A DNA stretch of 64,000 bases, from the NCBI GenBank assembly GCA_965215535.1, contig OZ244063.1, forward strand, positions 186,001 through 250,000, read 5' to 3'. Source of the stretch: Bin94 sp965215535. Its GTDB lineage: Bacteria > Gemmatimonadota > Gemmatimonadetes > Longimicrobiales > Gaopeijiaceae. The notes beneath the pieces are model-generated. The model did no database searches. It was not told where the DNA came from and was given only the letters and a program-made list of their open reading frames with translations. Positions 1 to 8,696 of the stretch are shown here, in pieces (the first letter of the stretch is position 1; the number at the start of each line of letters is the position of its first letter). Both the position numbers and the translations under genes were made by a program.

Positions 1-1
1 C

Positions 2-1588
2 GGCCGTCCGGCGCCGGGGTCGCTGATCGAGAATCGCGATCTCGGCCGCATGTCGCTCGCGGGAGTCGAGCGGGTCGAGGTGGTGAAGGGGCCGCTCTCT
101 TCGCGCTACGGGTCGGATGCGCTCGGAGGGGTCATCAACCTGATTACCCGGCCTCCCTCGACCGGGTTTCGTCTCGATGGCCGGGTGCTCTCGGGCGATG
201 CGGGCCGCTGGCAAGCCGAGGCAGGCGCAAGTGGAGGCGGGCGACTTCGCTACCGCGCCACCGGGGCCTGGCGGCAGGAGAACGAGCTGGCCGGCGTGGG
301 CGGCAGCGGCGGCGATCCCTTTGCCCGGGTCTGGGATCTGCGCTCCGAGCTGCGCTTCGAGGCGAGTGCGGACTGGACGCTGGAGGGGGGCCTGAATCTG
401 GTGCGCGAGCGGCAGCGCTGGCCGGTCGGCGGAGGATTTTCGGGATTCAACGACAACCGGGGCGTTGCGGGGTGGCTGGAGGCGCGGCGACAGGCCGGCT
501 CCGGGCAGTGGAAGACCGCCATCTTTGTGCAGGACTACGATCATCTGTACCGCAGCGCCCGGGGGAGGGCGCCGATTGCCACCGACGAGGACCCCCAGTG
601 GGAGCGCGAAGCCATCGCCATGGGCGCCTTTGCGGCCGCGCCCGGCAATCACCGCATTGATCTCGGCGTGGAGGGGTCGCTGCGACGCATCCGGTCACCC
701 GACAAGCTGGTCGAGGAGCGTGTGGGCGACACCCAGTGGGCGCTCTTTGCGCAGGATGCGTGGCTTCTGGGACGGACCACCCTCACCGGAGGCGCGCGCC
801 TGACCTGGAACAGTCGCTGGGGGTCGAATCTGTCGCCCTCATTCGGGGTAATTCGCCGGATGGGCGACGATCTCCGGCTGCGGGGAACGGTGGCCGGCGG
901 CTTTCGGGCCCCCTCCTTCAAGGAGCTGAGCTGGCACTTCGTGAATCCGGGCGGAGGATATGTGCTGCAGGGATTCCCGGAGCTCGAACCGGAGCGCTCG
1001 TGGAATTTCTCCGGCGGCGTGGAGTGGAATCCGCGTCCGGAGGTGCGCATCGACCTGGAGGGCTACTGGAACCGGGTGCAGGATCTGATCGAACCCGGCT
1101 TCGTGGGCAACACTCCGAGCGGCCTCCTTGTCTATTCGCCGCGCAACCTCGCCGATGTGACGACCCGCGGGATCGAGGCCGGCGTACGGGTGGTGACCGG
1201 TCGCGTGGCGGTGGTGGCCGGGTATGCCTGGCTCGATGCGCGCTCGCCCGATACCGACACCCCGCTCGATCGCCGCTCCCCGCATTCGGCCCGGCTGCGA
1301 AGCTCCTGGGAGGCCGATCCCTCCGCCCGGCTGCGTCTCGACGCGACCCTCCACCTGACCGGCGAGGCTCCCCTTGCGGTCGCGGGGCGGGATGGCCGCA
1401 TTGTGCGAGCGGGCACCCGCGAACGGCTGGTCGCCCTGGATCTGCAGGGCAGGGTGACGCTCTGGCGCGAGCTCGACGCGATCATCGGGATCGACAACCT
1501 CTTCGATGCGCGCCCGGCCGAGTGGCAGGGCCCGATCGGCCGCCGCTTCCGCATCGGGGCGGCTCTGAGCCAGCGATTTTTGCGCTGA
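2..1588 (+). CDS. TonB-dependent outer-membrane receptor, 5'-truncated by the window edge
   Basis: The frame is open from base 2 and ends at TGA 1586-1588; the true start lies upstream of the window. The visible N-terminus (GVERVEVVKGPLSSRYGSDA, then GGVINLIT) is the end of a TonB plug domain. The remaining ~450 residues are rich in alternating aromatic and charged residues, and end in a beta-signal-like strand (FRIGAALSQRFLR, C-terminal aromatic near the end), as expected of a 22-strand barrel. Motifs such as GFRAPSFKELSW and NLFDARPAEW are typical of the barrel of siderophore, cobalamin or other nutrient receptors. The substrate cannot be told from sequence. It is followed by an AT-rich repeat region, not by an operon partner. 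Confidence 0.9.
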   Translation, partial: GRPAPGSLIENRDLGRMSLAGVERVEVVKGPLSSRYGSDALGGVINLITRPPSTGFRLDGRVLSGDAGRWQAEAGASGGGRLRYRATGAWRQENELAGVGGSGGDPFARVWDLRSELRFEASADWTLEGGLNLVRERQRWPVGGGFSGFNDNRGVAGWLEARRQAGSGQWKTAIFVQDYDHLYRSARGRAPIATDEDPQWEREAIAMGAFAAAPGNHRIDLGVEGSLRRIRSPDKLVEERVGDTQWALFAQDAWLLGRTTLTGGARLTWNSRWGSNLSPSFGVIRRMGDDLRLRGTVAGGFRAPSFKELSWHFVNPGGGYVLQGFPELEPERSWNFSGGVEWNPRPEVRIDLEGYWNRVQDLIEPGFVGNTPSGLLVYSPRNLADVTTRGIEAGVRVVTGRVAVVAGYAWLDARSPDTDTPLDRRSPHSARLRSSWEADPSARLRLDATLHLTGEAPLAVAGRDGRIVRAGTRERLVALDLQGRVTLWRELDAIIGIDNLFDARPAEWQGPIGRRFRIGAALSQRFLR

Positions 1589-2293
1589 GGGGGGCGGCCC
1601 CGGCCAGTCCGGCGCCTCACTCTCCCCTATCCTGTGCGCACGTGGCACGCCGCATGAACTGTGGATCTCCCCCTGAGTCGTCCGCCTCATTCCCTTCTTG
1701 CCGAGTCCGGTCGGAAATCGCTCTTACGAAAAATTCCAGCCTTATCCTTTCGTAAATATTCACCTTTTTTATAAAAACTTTCAGCCGTATCCTTTCATAA
1801 GCCGCATGAATCGAGCCATATTCAGGATCATGCGAGGTCCTTATGAAAATCTTCATCCGTATCCTTTCATAAGATCATCGGGATCGCTCATATGGTGCCG
1901 TCGGGATGCTCCTTATGAAAGATTTATGGCAAATTTTTTCGTAAGTATCTGAAGTTGGCGTGTTCATGGCCGTGTCGAGCGCGTAAGAAAAGGTTTATGG
2001 ATTATCCTTTCATAAGCCGCATGAATCGAGCCATATTCAGGGTCGAGCGAGTTCCTTATGAAAATCTTCAGCCGTATCCTTTCATAAGATCATCGGGAGC
2101 GCTCATATGTTGCCGCAGGAGAGTCGAACCCACAGTCCCCGCAGCGCCCCCGATTGGCGGATGAGCCCGAATTCGCCGATACTTATGGTCGCCATGCCGA
2201 CCTTGCTCTGCCTTCGTCCTCCCACCGCGATCGTTCCGTCGCGCGCCCGTTCCTAGCGCCGCCCTGTCGCCGCTGCCCGGCAATTCCGCCGGA
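1589..2293. other. Intergenic AT-rich region with palindromic repeats
   Basis: No convincing gene. Short frames here translate repeated PYPF-type peptides only because the DNA repeat is in frame. The stretch drops well below the G+C of its neighbours between about 1720 and 2100 and is built from the repeat units listed separately. The right part (2110-2293) is GC-rich leader of the TRAP operon; no clear promoter was recognised. Confidence 0.7.
1723..2088. repeat. Cluster of six ~33-bp imperfect palindromes (TTATGAAA...TTTCATAA)
   Basis: Units lie at about 1723-1755, 1768-1800, 1840-1873, 1912-1945, 1982-2016 and 2055-2088. Each begins with CTTAYGAAA or a variant and ends with TTTCRTAAG, so the ends are inverted copies. 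The middle often reads CAGCCGTATCC. Superimposed on this is a larger duplication: the block around 1796-1893, including CATAAGCCGCATGAATCGAG and the segment ending CTCATATG, recurs 215 bp later at 2011-2108 with few changes. This looks like a mobile or expanding extragenic palindromic element. Confidence 0.8.
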
Positions 2294-3321
2294 ATGAAGG
2301 CCACCCGCTCCCCGGCATCGCGCCGCTCTGGCCGCTCTTCTCCCTGGCTCTCGTTACCCTGGGCGGGTGCGCCAGCCCCGACGCCTCCGACGATACCCGC
2401 GCCCCCGGGATCACCCGGATCACCTTCGGGCATGTTGGCGCCCCCGGTTCGCTCTTTGCGGTCTCGGCCGAGGAGTTTGCCAGGCGCGTCAACGCGCGTC
2501 TCGAGGGGGTGGCCGAGGTGGCGGTCTTCGGATCCAGCCAGCTCGGCGGCGACGATCTTCTTCTGCAGAAGCTGCGGCTGGGAACGGTCGATCTGGCGCT
2601 TCCCTCCTCGATCCTCTCTTCGCAGATCCCCGAGTTCGGGCTCTTCGAGATGCCCTACCTGATCCGCGATCGGAGCCATATGGCGCAGGTGGAGGAGGCC
2701 GTGGTATGGCCCGATCTGGCCCCCCTGGCGCGCGACCGGGGTCTGGAGCTGCTGGCGGTGTGGGAGAACGGCTTCCGGCACATTACCAACAATGTGCGCC
2801 CCATTCGCCTGCCCACCGATCTGGATGGAATCAAGCTGCGCACCCCCCGCGGCGCCTGGCGCGTGCGACTCTTCCAGAGCTTTGGCGCGAATCCGGTGCC
2901 GATGGCTCTCTCCGAGGTTCTGCTCGCGCTGCGAACCGGCGTCGTCGATGGCCAGGAGAACCCGCTGGCGCAGATCGAGGCCTCGAAGTTCGCCGAAGTG
3001 CAGAGCTTTCTCTCGCTCACCGAGCATGTCTACACACCCGCCTTCTTGGCCGTTTCGGCCGTCCACTGGCCCGAGTTCCCCGAAGAGGTGCGAAGGGTAA
3101 TCGGCGAAGAGGCGCGCAATGTGCAGGACTTTGTGTATCGCGCCGCGCGGCGGCTCGACCGGGAGCTGCTTGTGGAGCTCTCCGCAAACGACATCGAGGT
3201 GAACTGGGCCGACCGGCTCTCCTTTGAGGAGGCCAGCGAAGCCGTCTATACCGAGTTCGCCGCCGAGGTGCCGGCCGCGCGCGCGCTTATTGACCGGATC
3301 AGGGAGCTTGGGTCGGGGTAG
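2294..3321 (+). CDS. dctP: TRAP transporter substrate-binding lipoprotein (DctP family), apparent 1-bp frameshift near start
   Basis: Periplasmic binding component of a TRAP transporter; it would capture an organic anion, usually a carboxylate, for the DctQM permease encoded next. The body (GHVGAPGSLFAVSAEEFARR, then ITNNVRPIRLPTDLDGIKLR and ALRTGVVDGQENP) carries the DctP fold and its conserved Arg region. The reading frame upstream of 2361 contains a lipoprotein signal (LALVTLGGC, lipobox Cys about codon 2378-2380) but no ATG, GTG or TTG after the stop at 2254-2256. The only good ATG (2294) is in another frame. Adding one C to the CCC run at 2302-2304 would join them to give a normal signal peptide beginning MKATPLPG. 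Either a real frameshift or a homopolymer miscall. Confidence 0.82.
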
Positions 3322-3366
3322 CGCCGCCTTCGCCATGGACAGAGCTGCCGGATATTGCACAATATA

Positions 3367-3942
3367 ATGGCGAAGGATGAAAAACGCAAATACACTGCGG
3401 TTCTCGCCCGCGCACAGGGGGTGCTGAATCGTCTTCTGGAGTGGGCGGTGCTGGCGATTGTGGCCGCGCTGGCGATCGTGGTGGTTGTGGGCGCGACCTT
3501 TCGCAAGCTGGGCGAGGCGCTGGTCTGGTACGACGAGGTGGCCGCAATTCTCCTGGCCTGGCTGACCTGGTACGGGGCGGCGCTGGTCGCTCTGAAGCGC
3601 GGCCATCTGGGGGTGCCGCTCCTGGTCGAGCGTCTGCGGGGCCGAATTCGGGTGGCGGTCGTGCTGTTGGGCGAGGTGGCCGTCATCGGCTTCATGATCA
3701 TTCTGGCGTGGGCCGGAATCCGGGTTCAGGGAGCCCTTGCGGGGGTGGGACTGGTCAGTCTGCCCGCCATTCCGAGCGCACTCGCGCAGTCGGCCATCCC
3801 GATCGGCGCTCTCCTCTACATCGCGGCCCAGCTTCTCAGCCTGCCGAACGCCCTGGGCGCTGGTGGCGTTGCCGAAGGCGGGGGCGACCGACAGGCATTT
3901 CCGGCTGCCCCCGGAACCCGCAAAGGGAGCGCATCCCGGTGA
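3367..3942 (+). CDS. dctQ: TRAP transporter small permease (DctQ family)
   Basis: Small four-helix membrane subunit of the TRAP permease. Hydrophobic segments are visible at about residues 26-48, 56-76, 92-115 and 132-157. A conserved WYDEVAAILLAWLTWYGAALVALKRGHLGV stretch corresponds to the DctQ signature with its acidic pair and the RGHL motif after helix 2. Start chosen at ATG 3367 (MAKDEKRK); an in-frame ATG at 3355 is also possible. The stop TGA overlaps the GTG start of dctM by 4 bp (GTGA), a translational coupling arrangement. The protein ends in a hydrophilic low-complexity tail. Confidence 0.85.
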   Translation: MAKDEKRKYTAVLARAQGVLNRLLEWAVLAIVAALAIVVVVGATFRKLGEALVWYDEVAAILLAWLTWYGAALVALKRGHLGVPLLVERLRGRIRVAVVLLGEVAVIGFMIILAWAGIRVQGALAGVGLVSLPAIPSALAQSAIPIGALLYIAAQLLSLPNALGAGGVAEGGGDRQAFPAAPGTRKGSASR

Positions 3943-5219
3943 GCTTCGCACTCCTGGCGCTCCTGATCCTTCTGGTTCTTGTGAATGTGCCGATCGCCCT
4001 GGCGCTGGCGGTCATGACGGTGGTTGCGATGGTGGCCACGCACGGCCTCGAGGCCCTTCCCAATGTCGGGCTGATCATGTTTTCGGGAGCCACCCGCTTT
4101 CCGCTGATCGCCATTCCGCTCTTTATTCTGGCGGGCACGATCATGAATACCTCGGGGATCTCGCGCCGCCTGGTCGCCTTCGCTTCGGCCCTCTTCGGCT
4201 TCATTCGCGGCGGGCTCGCCATGGTGAGCATCTCGGCCTCGATGTTCTTCGCCGAAATTTCCGGCAGCGCCGTCGCCGATGTGGCCGCACTCGGTTCAAT
4301 CCTGATTCCCTCGATGCGCAAGCGCGGCTATTCGCGCAACTTCGCGGCCGCCGTCACCTCGTCCTCGGCCACCCTCGCCGTCATCATTCCCCCATCGATC
4401 CCGATGATCCTCTATGGCGTCATGTCGGGGAACTCGATCGTCGAGCTCTTCGTGGCCGGCATCGTGCCCGGGCTGATCGGGGGCCTTCTGATGATGCTCG
4501 TGGCCTGACTCTGGGCCCGGCGCGCCAACCTCCCGGTCGAGAATGTCTTCCGGCTGCGTCGGGTTCTGAAGACGCTGCGCATGGCAGGCTGGTCGCTCCT
4601 CCTGCCCCTGATCATCCTGGGGGGGATCTTCAGCGGTTGGGTCACCGCCACCGAGGGCGCCGGACTTGCGGTGGCGGCGGCGCTCTTCATCGGCGGCGTC
4701 ATCTACCGCGAGCTCGATCTGGCCCGGCTCCGCACCGCAATGATCGAAGCGGGCATTCAGACGGGGGTGGTCATGATCCTGGTGGCGGCTTCGGCGCTTC
4801 TGGGCGACTTTCTCACCGAGGCGCAGCTTCCGCAGCGGGTGGCCGGGGCAATGACCGATCTGACCGAATCGCGCGTCGCCCTCCTCGCCCTCCTCAACCT
4901 CTTCCTTCTGGCGATCGGTCTCTTTCTGCACTCGGCGGCGGCGATCGTTCTGGTGGTGCCGATCCTGATGCCGCTGGTGCAGGCGGTCGGCGTCGATCCC
5001 ATTCACTTCGGACTGATCGTGACCCTCAATCTGGCGATCGGCCAGCAGACGCCCCCGGTTGCCTCGGTGCTGATTACCGCCTGTTCGGTGGCCCGGGCCG
5101 ACATCTGGGCCGTGACGCGCGCCAATCTCCGCTTTATCGGGGTGCTTCTGGCGGTGCTCCTGATGGTGACCTATGCGCCCGCGCTGCCGATGTTCCTGGT
5201 GGAGATTCTCTATCGATGA
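3939..5219 (+). pseudogene. dctM: TRAP transporter large permease (DctM family), interrupted by an in-frame TGA
   Basis: Large 12-helix permease of the TRAP transporter. Start GTG 3939 follows AAGGGAG at a good distance and overlaps the dctQ stop. The first half (ALLILLVLVNVPIALALAVM, then EISGSAVADVAALGSILIPS and IIPPSIPMILYGVMSG) and the second half (WVTATEGAGLAVAAALFIGG, then TPPVASVLITACSVARADIW) are in the same frame and together have normal DctM length. Between them TGA at 4506-4508 follows LLMMLVA and precedes LWARRANLP; homologues have an uninterrupted helix end with Trp or a similar residue here. No SECIS-like hairpin follows. Either a nonsense mutation (TGG to TGA) or a base error; if real, transport by this operon is lost. 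The stop overlaps the next start (ATGA). Confidence 0.8.
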
Positions 5220-6076
5220 ATGGCGACAAAGCCCCCGACCCAGAGGAGCGGACGAACGACATGGCAAGGAAAATCCCCAAGGGAGCGGCGCGTCCCCACC
5301 CGCGATTGCAGGTGGAGCGCCAGGGTGGACGGGTTGTGGTGACGCTCGACCATCCGGCCCGGCTGAATGTCCTGAACCAGACCGCCTGGGATGCTCTGGG
5401 CGCACTCTTCGGCGCACTGGCCGACGACGACGGGATCCGGGCCGTGGTGCTGCGGGGGGCGGGCGGGCGAGCCTTTTCGGCGGGTTCCGACATTGGCGGC
5501 TTCGGCAAAACGCGCAGCACGCCCGAGCAGGTTGAGAGCTACGCGGCCTCGCTCGAAGCCGGAATTCATGGCGTCTGGCGCTGCCCGCACCCGACGGTGG
5601 CCGCAGTCGAGGGAATCTGCGTGGGCGGGGGAATGATCCTGGCGGCCTGCTGCGATCTGGTCGTTGCCGGCGAGGGGAGCCGCTTCGGGGCGCCGATCAA
5701 CCGTCTGGGGGTGACGATGGCCTACGAGGAGATGGCGCCGCTGGTGGCTGCGGTCGGTGCGCGCGCAACCCTGGAGGTGCTGCTCACCGGCGATCTGGTG
5801 GGGGCCGGGCGGGCCCGCGAGATGGGGCTCGTGAGCCGGGTCGTGCCCGCAGGCGAAGCAGAGAGGGCCGCGGACGAGGTTGCGCAGGCGATCGCGGCCG
5901 GGGCGCCGCAGGTCAATCGCTGGCACAAGACATTCGTACACCGCCTGACGCTGCCCGCGCCACTGACCCCGGATGAGCGCGCCGAACCCTACGAGGCCTT
6001 CCGCAGCCCGGACTACCGCGAGGGCACGGCCGCCTTTCTCGAGAAGCGCGCTCCGAACTTTCAGCGCGACCGGTAA
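5216..6076 (+). CDS. Enoyl-CoA hydratase/isomerase family protein (crotonase)
   Basis: Cytoplasmic crotonase-fold enzyme acting on an acyl-CoA thioester. The oxyanion-hole segments are visible as AFSAGSDIGGF and GICVGGGMILAACCD, and the MSR-like C-terminal region GRAREMGLVSRVV is also typical. Length (~286 aa) fits the family. The start at 5216 overlaps the dctM stop as ATGA; an alternative ATG at 5261 follows GAGGAG and gives MARKIPKG. It lies between a TRAP permease and a CoA-transferase, so it probably hydrates or isomerises the CoA ester of the imported acid (inference). The catalytic acidic residues vary in this family, so the exact reaction is not assigned. Confidence 0.88.
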   Translation: MNGDKAPDPEERTNDMARKIPKGAARPHPRLQVERQGGRVVVTLDHPARLNVLNQTAWDALGALFGALADDDGIRAVVLRGAGGRAFSAGSDIGGFGKTRSTPEQVESYAASLEAGIHGVWRCPHPTVAAVEGICVGGGMILAACCDLVVAGEGSRFGAPINRLGVTMAYEEMAPLVAAVGARATLEVLLTGDLVGAGRAREMGLVSRVVPAGEAERAADEVAQAIAAGAPQVNRWHKTFVHRLTLPAPLTPDERAEPYEAFRSPDYREGTAAFLEKRAPNFQRDR

Positions 6077-6143
6077 GCCCCGTGGCCCGACCCCGAGTGA
6101 CGCCCGTCCGGCGCAGCCGACCCCGCAATCATCGGCTGCATCG

Positions 6144-7391
6144 ATGACGTCGGCGCACGCGGAGGCCGGGCCCGCCACCGGGACACAGCCGCTCGCGGGG
6201 ATCCGCGTGATCGAGCTTGCGCATGTCATGGCCGGGCCGGTCTGCGGGCGGATGCTGGCCGATATGGGGGCCGAGGTCGTCAAGATCGAGCCGCCGGGCC
6301 AGGGCGACCCGACCCGCGCCTTTGCACCCCCCCGCATGGGCCCCGATGCGGCAGCCTTCGTCATGATGAACCGCGGCAAGCGCGGCCTCGCCATCGATCT
6401 CAAGGCGGCGCAGGGGCAGGCGGTGGCCAGGCGAATGCTCGAGGGCTGCGATGTCGTGATCGAGAACTTCCGCCCGGGAGTCATGGAGAAGCTGGGGCTG
6501 GGCTACGAATCGCTCCGCACCGCCAATCCAGCTCTGATCTACTGTCAGATCACCGGCTTCGGTCGCACCGGCCCCTTGGCCGGCCAGCGCGGCTTCGATC
6601 TGATCGCGCAGGGCATGACCGGTCTGCTGAGCGTGACCGGCGAGGGCCCCGGCCGCCCCCCCGTCAAGTGCGGCCCCCCCCTGACCGACATCACCGCAGG
6701 AATTCTGGGCGCCATGGGAATTCTGGCGGCGCTCCATGCGCGCCAGCGCACCGGGATCGGGCAGCGCGTCGATACCTCGCTCTACGAAGCCGGAATCATG
6801 CAGACCTTCTGGCAATCGGCGGTGGCGCTCGCAACGGGCCGGTCCCCCGGAGCCCTGGGTTCGGCGCACCCTCTGGCCGCTCCCTACGAAGCGCTCCCCA
6901 CGGCCGATGGCTGGATCACCGTGGGCGGGTGGAATCAGGTCAACTGGATGCGGCTGGTGCGGGCCCTGGGGCTGAAGTCGCTGGCCGACGATCCCCGCTT
7001 TCGGAGCAATGCCGAGCGGATGGCCAATCTGGAGGCGCTCCGAGGGCTGCTGTCCGCGCGGTTGGCCGAAGAGACGACCGCTCTCTGGCTGGAGAGGCTG
7101 GAGCGGGCCAATGTGCCGGCCGGTCCGGTGGCGAGCATTCCCGAGATGCTGAGTCATCCGCAGACTCAGGCGCGCGACATGGTGATTGCGGTGGGCGAGG
7201 GCGAGCGCCGGGCCCGGACGCTGGGAATGCCGGTCAAATTTTCCGCTGCGCCGTCCCCCGATCCCGCGCCCGCACCCCGGCTGGGCGAACACACCGATCA
7301 GGTTCTGGCCGACTACGGCTTCCTCCGCCACGAAATCCGCGAGTTGCTGCGCACGGGCGCGGTGGCGAATTTGCCCGGCGCCGAAGACTGA
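6144..7391 (+). CDS. CoA-transferase family III (CaiB/BaiF-type)
   Basis: Class III CoA-transferase of the formyl-CoA/carnitine CoA-transferase family, transferring CoA between carboxylic acids. The N-terminus LAGIRVIELAHVMAGPVCGR and MLADMGAEVVKIEPP is canonical, and the catalytic Asp is in PPLTDITAGILGAMGI. The C-terminal domain contains QARDMV and LGEHTDQVL. The ~415-aa length is usual. Start chosen at ATG 6144, after the crotonase stop at 6076; upstream in-frame starts overlap that gene. Together with the TRAP genes and crotonase it resembles a CaiB/CaiD-like module for activating and converting an imported acid. Confidence 0.93.
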   Translation: MTSAHAEAGPATGTQPLAGIRVIELAHVMAGPVCGRMLADMGAEVVKIEPPGQGDPTRAFAPPRMGPDAAAFVMMNRGKRGLAIDLKAAQGQAVARRMLEGCDVVIENFRPGVMEKLGLGYESLRTANPALIYCQITGFGRTGPLAGQRGFDLIAQGMTGLLSVTGEGPGRPPVKCGPPLTDITAGILGAMGILAALHARQRTGIGQRVDTSLYEAGIMQTFWQSAVALATGRSPGALGSAHPLAAPYEALPTADGWITVGGWNQVNWMRLVRALGLKSLADDPRFRSNAERMANLEALRGLLSARLAEETTALWLERLERANVPAGPVASIPEMLSHPQTQARDMVIAVGEGERRARTLGMPVKFSAAPSPDPAPAPRLGEHTDQVLADYGFLRHEIRELLRTGAVANLPGAED

Positions 7392-7487
7392 CCGCCCTTC
7401 GCCTCGACGAGCCCCGCCTTCCCGTCCGCAACGCGCCCCCGGTTCCCCGACCGCCCCGCACATCACCCCGAAACGATCCCGCTCCCC

Positions 7488-8696
7488 ATGCAATCTTCCG
7501 ACCAACCCCTTCTGAGCTTCGATTTCGACCGGATTGTCGATGCCTGGTTCTCTGCGGTGGCCTACGTGGGGCCGCGCCTCCTTCCCACGCTCTTCATCGT
7601 CGTGGTGGCGGGGTTGCTCTACTTCGTCGGCAACCGCATTCTGCGTCGCGTCGAGAAGCGGCTGACCAGGCGCACCCAGACCATGCTCGACGACGAGCTG
7701 GTGCGGGTCATTCGCCGGGTCTTCCGCATGACCGTGGTGGCGTGGGGAGTGTGGCGAATTCTGGGGGAGTGGGTTCCCGTGCTCGGCAGCGAATCTCCCG
7801 AGGGCGAATGGACCGCCTGGGAAACGCAGCCGCGCGACTGGGTCTGGGGAATCTGGACCTGCCTGGTCTTCTTTCCGATCAGCCGCTTTGTAGGCGAGCT
7901 CATGCGGAGCTTCGAGAGCCGGGTCATGGCGCGCAGCGACACCGTGCTCGACGAAACCGCGCTGCCGATGATCAACCGCTTTGTGCGCTTCTCGGTCATT
8001 GCGGTCGGGGTGCTGCTGGCCATGTCGCATCTGGGTCTCGACATCGGGCCGCTGCTGGCCGGTGCGGGGGTTGTCGGTCTGGCGCTCTCGCTCGCCGCCC
8101 GCGACACCCTCTCCAATCTGATTGCGGGGGTGTTGCTGATCATGGATCGCCCCTTCCAGGTCGGCGACCGCATTGAGCTCTGGAGTGCCCCGCGCGAAAC
8201 CGGCACCTGGGGCGATGTGATCGAGATCGGTCTGCGCGCCACCAAGATCCGCAATCCCGACAATCTTGTCGTGGTTGTGCCCAATAACGAAATCATGCGG
8301 CGCGACATCGTCAATTATACAATGTCCGGCGACGACATCCGCCTGCGCATTCCCTTCTCGATCGCCTACGACGCCGACATCGACCGCGGCAAGGAGTTGC
8401 TCATCGGGACGGCCGAGAAGGTCGAGGGCGTCAAGCTTGATCCCGCTCCGGTTGTGATTGTGCGCAGCTTCGGTCCCTCCGAGGTCAATCTCGAGCTGCG
8501 CGTGTGGATTCTGCGCGCCCGCGAACGCCGCCGCATCGCCGATGAAATCACCGGACACGCCCTTCTGGCCTTCGCCGCCGCCGGTCTGGAAATCCCCTAT
8601 CCCCGGCGCGAGCTGTACATCCGAGGGAGCGGTGCGGGCGCAGCAGCGGGGCTCTTGCCCGAAGAGAAGCCGGGCAAGCGGGAAAAGGATCGGTAG
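7488..8696 (+). CDS. MscS-family mechanosensitive ion channel
   Basis: Inner-membrane small-conductance mechanosensitive channel that releases solutes on hypo-osmotic shock. Three hydrophobic segments precede the pore helix, seen as GPLLAGAGVVGLALSLAARD (Gly/Ala-packed TM3), followed by the beta domain signature DRPFQVGDRIELW and GDVIEIGLRATKIRNPDN, VVPNNEIM. A charged tail (LLPEEKPGKREKDR) ends the protein. An extended N-terminal region with a Trp-rich loop (residues ~95-125) makes it longer than E. coli MscS. It stands alone, with about 95 bp to the CoA-transferase and a long gap downstream. Confidence 0.93.
   Translation: MQSSDQPLLSFDFDRIVDAWFSAVAYVGPRLLPTLFIVVVAGLLYFVGNRILRRVEKRLTRRTQTMLDDELVRVIRRVFRMTVVAWGVWRILGEWVPVLGSESPEGEWTAWETQPRDWVWGIWTCLVFFPISRFVGELMRSFESRVMARSDTVLDETALPMINRFVRFSVIAVGVLLAMSHLGLDIGPLLAGAGVVGLALSLAARDTLSNLIAGVLLIMDRPFQVGDRIELWSAPRETGTWGDVIEIGLRATKIRNPDNLVVVVPNNEIMRRDIVNYTMSGDDIRLRIPFSIAYDADIDRGKELLIGTAEKVEGVKLDPAPVVIVRSFGPSEVNLELRVWILRARERRRIADEITGHALLAFAAAGLEIPYPRRELYIRGSGAGAAAGLLPEEKPGKREKDR

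Noticed and set aside
2110..2160. GAGTCGAACCCAC resembling a reversed tRNA T-arm
   Set aside because: The 5-bp T stem does not pair and no other tRNA arms are present.
1698..2164. Possible small proteins with repeated PYPF peptides
   Set aside because: The peptide repeat follows directly from the DNA palindromes; no ribosome site, and several frames and both strands show the same pattern.
2068..3951. Long minus-strand open frames antisense to dctP, the CoA-transferase, katG and the amidohydrolase
   Set aside because: They are composition artefacts of GC-rich genes; their translations are Arg/Pro/Gly/His-rich without domains.
4506..4508. Selenocysteine recoding of the dctM TGA
   Set aside because: No SECIS-like stem-loop at the required distance, and homologues do not have Cys at this membrane position.
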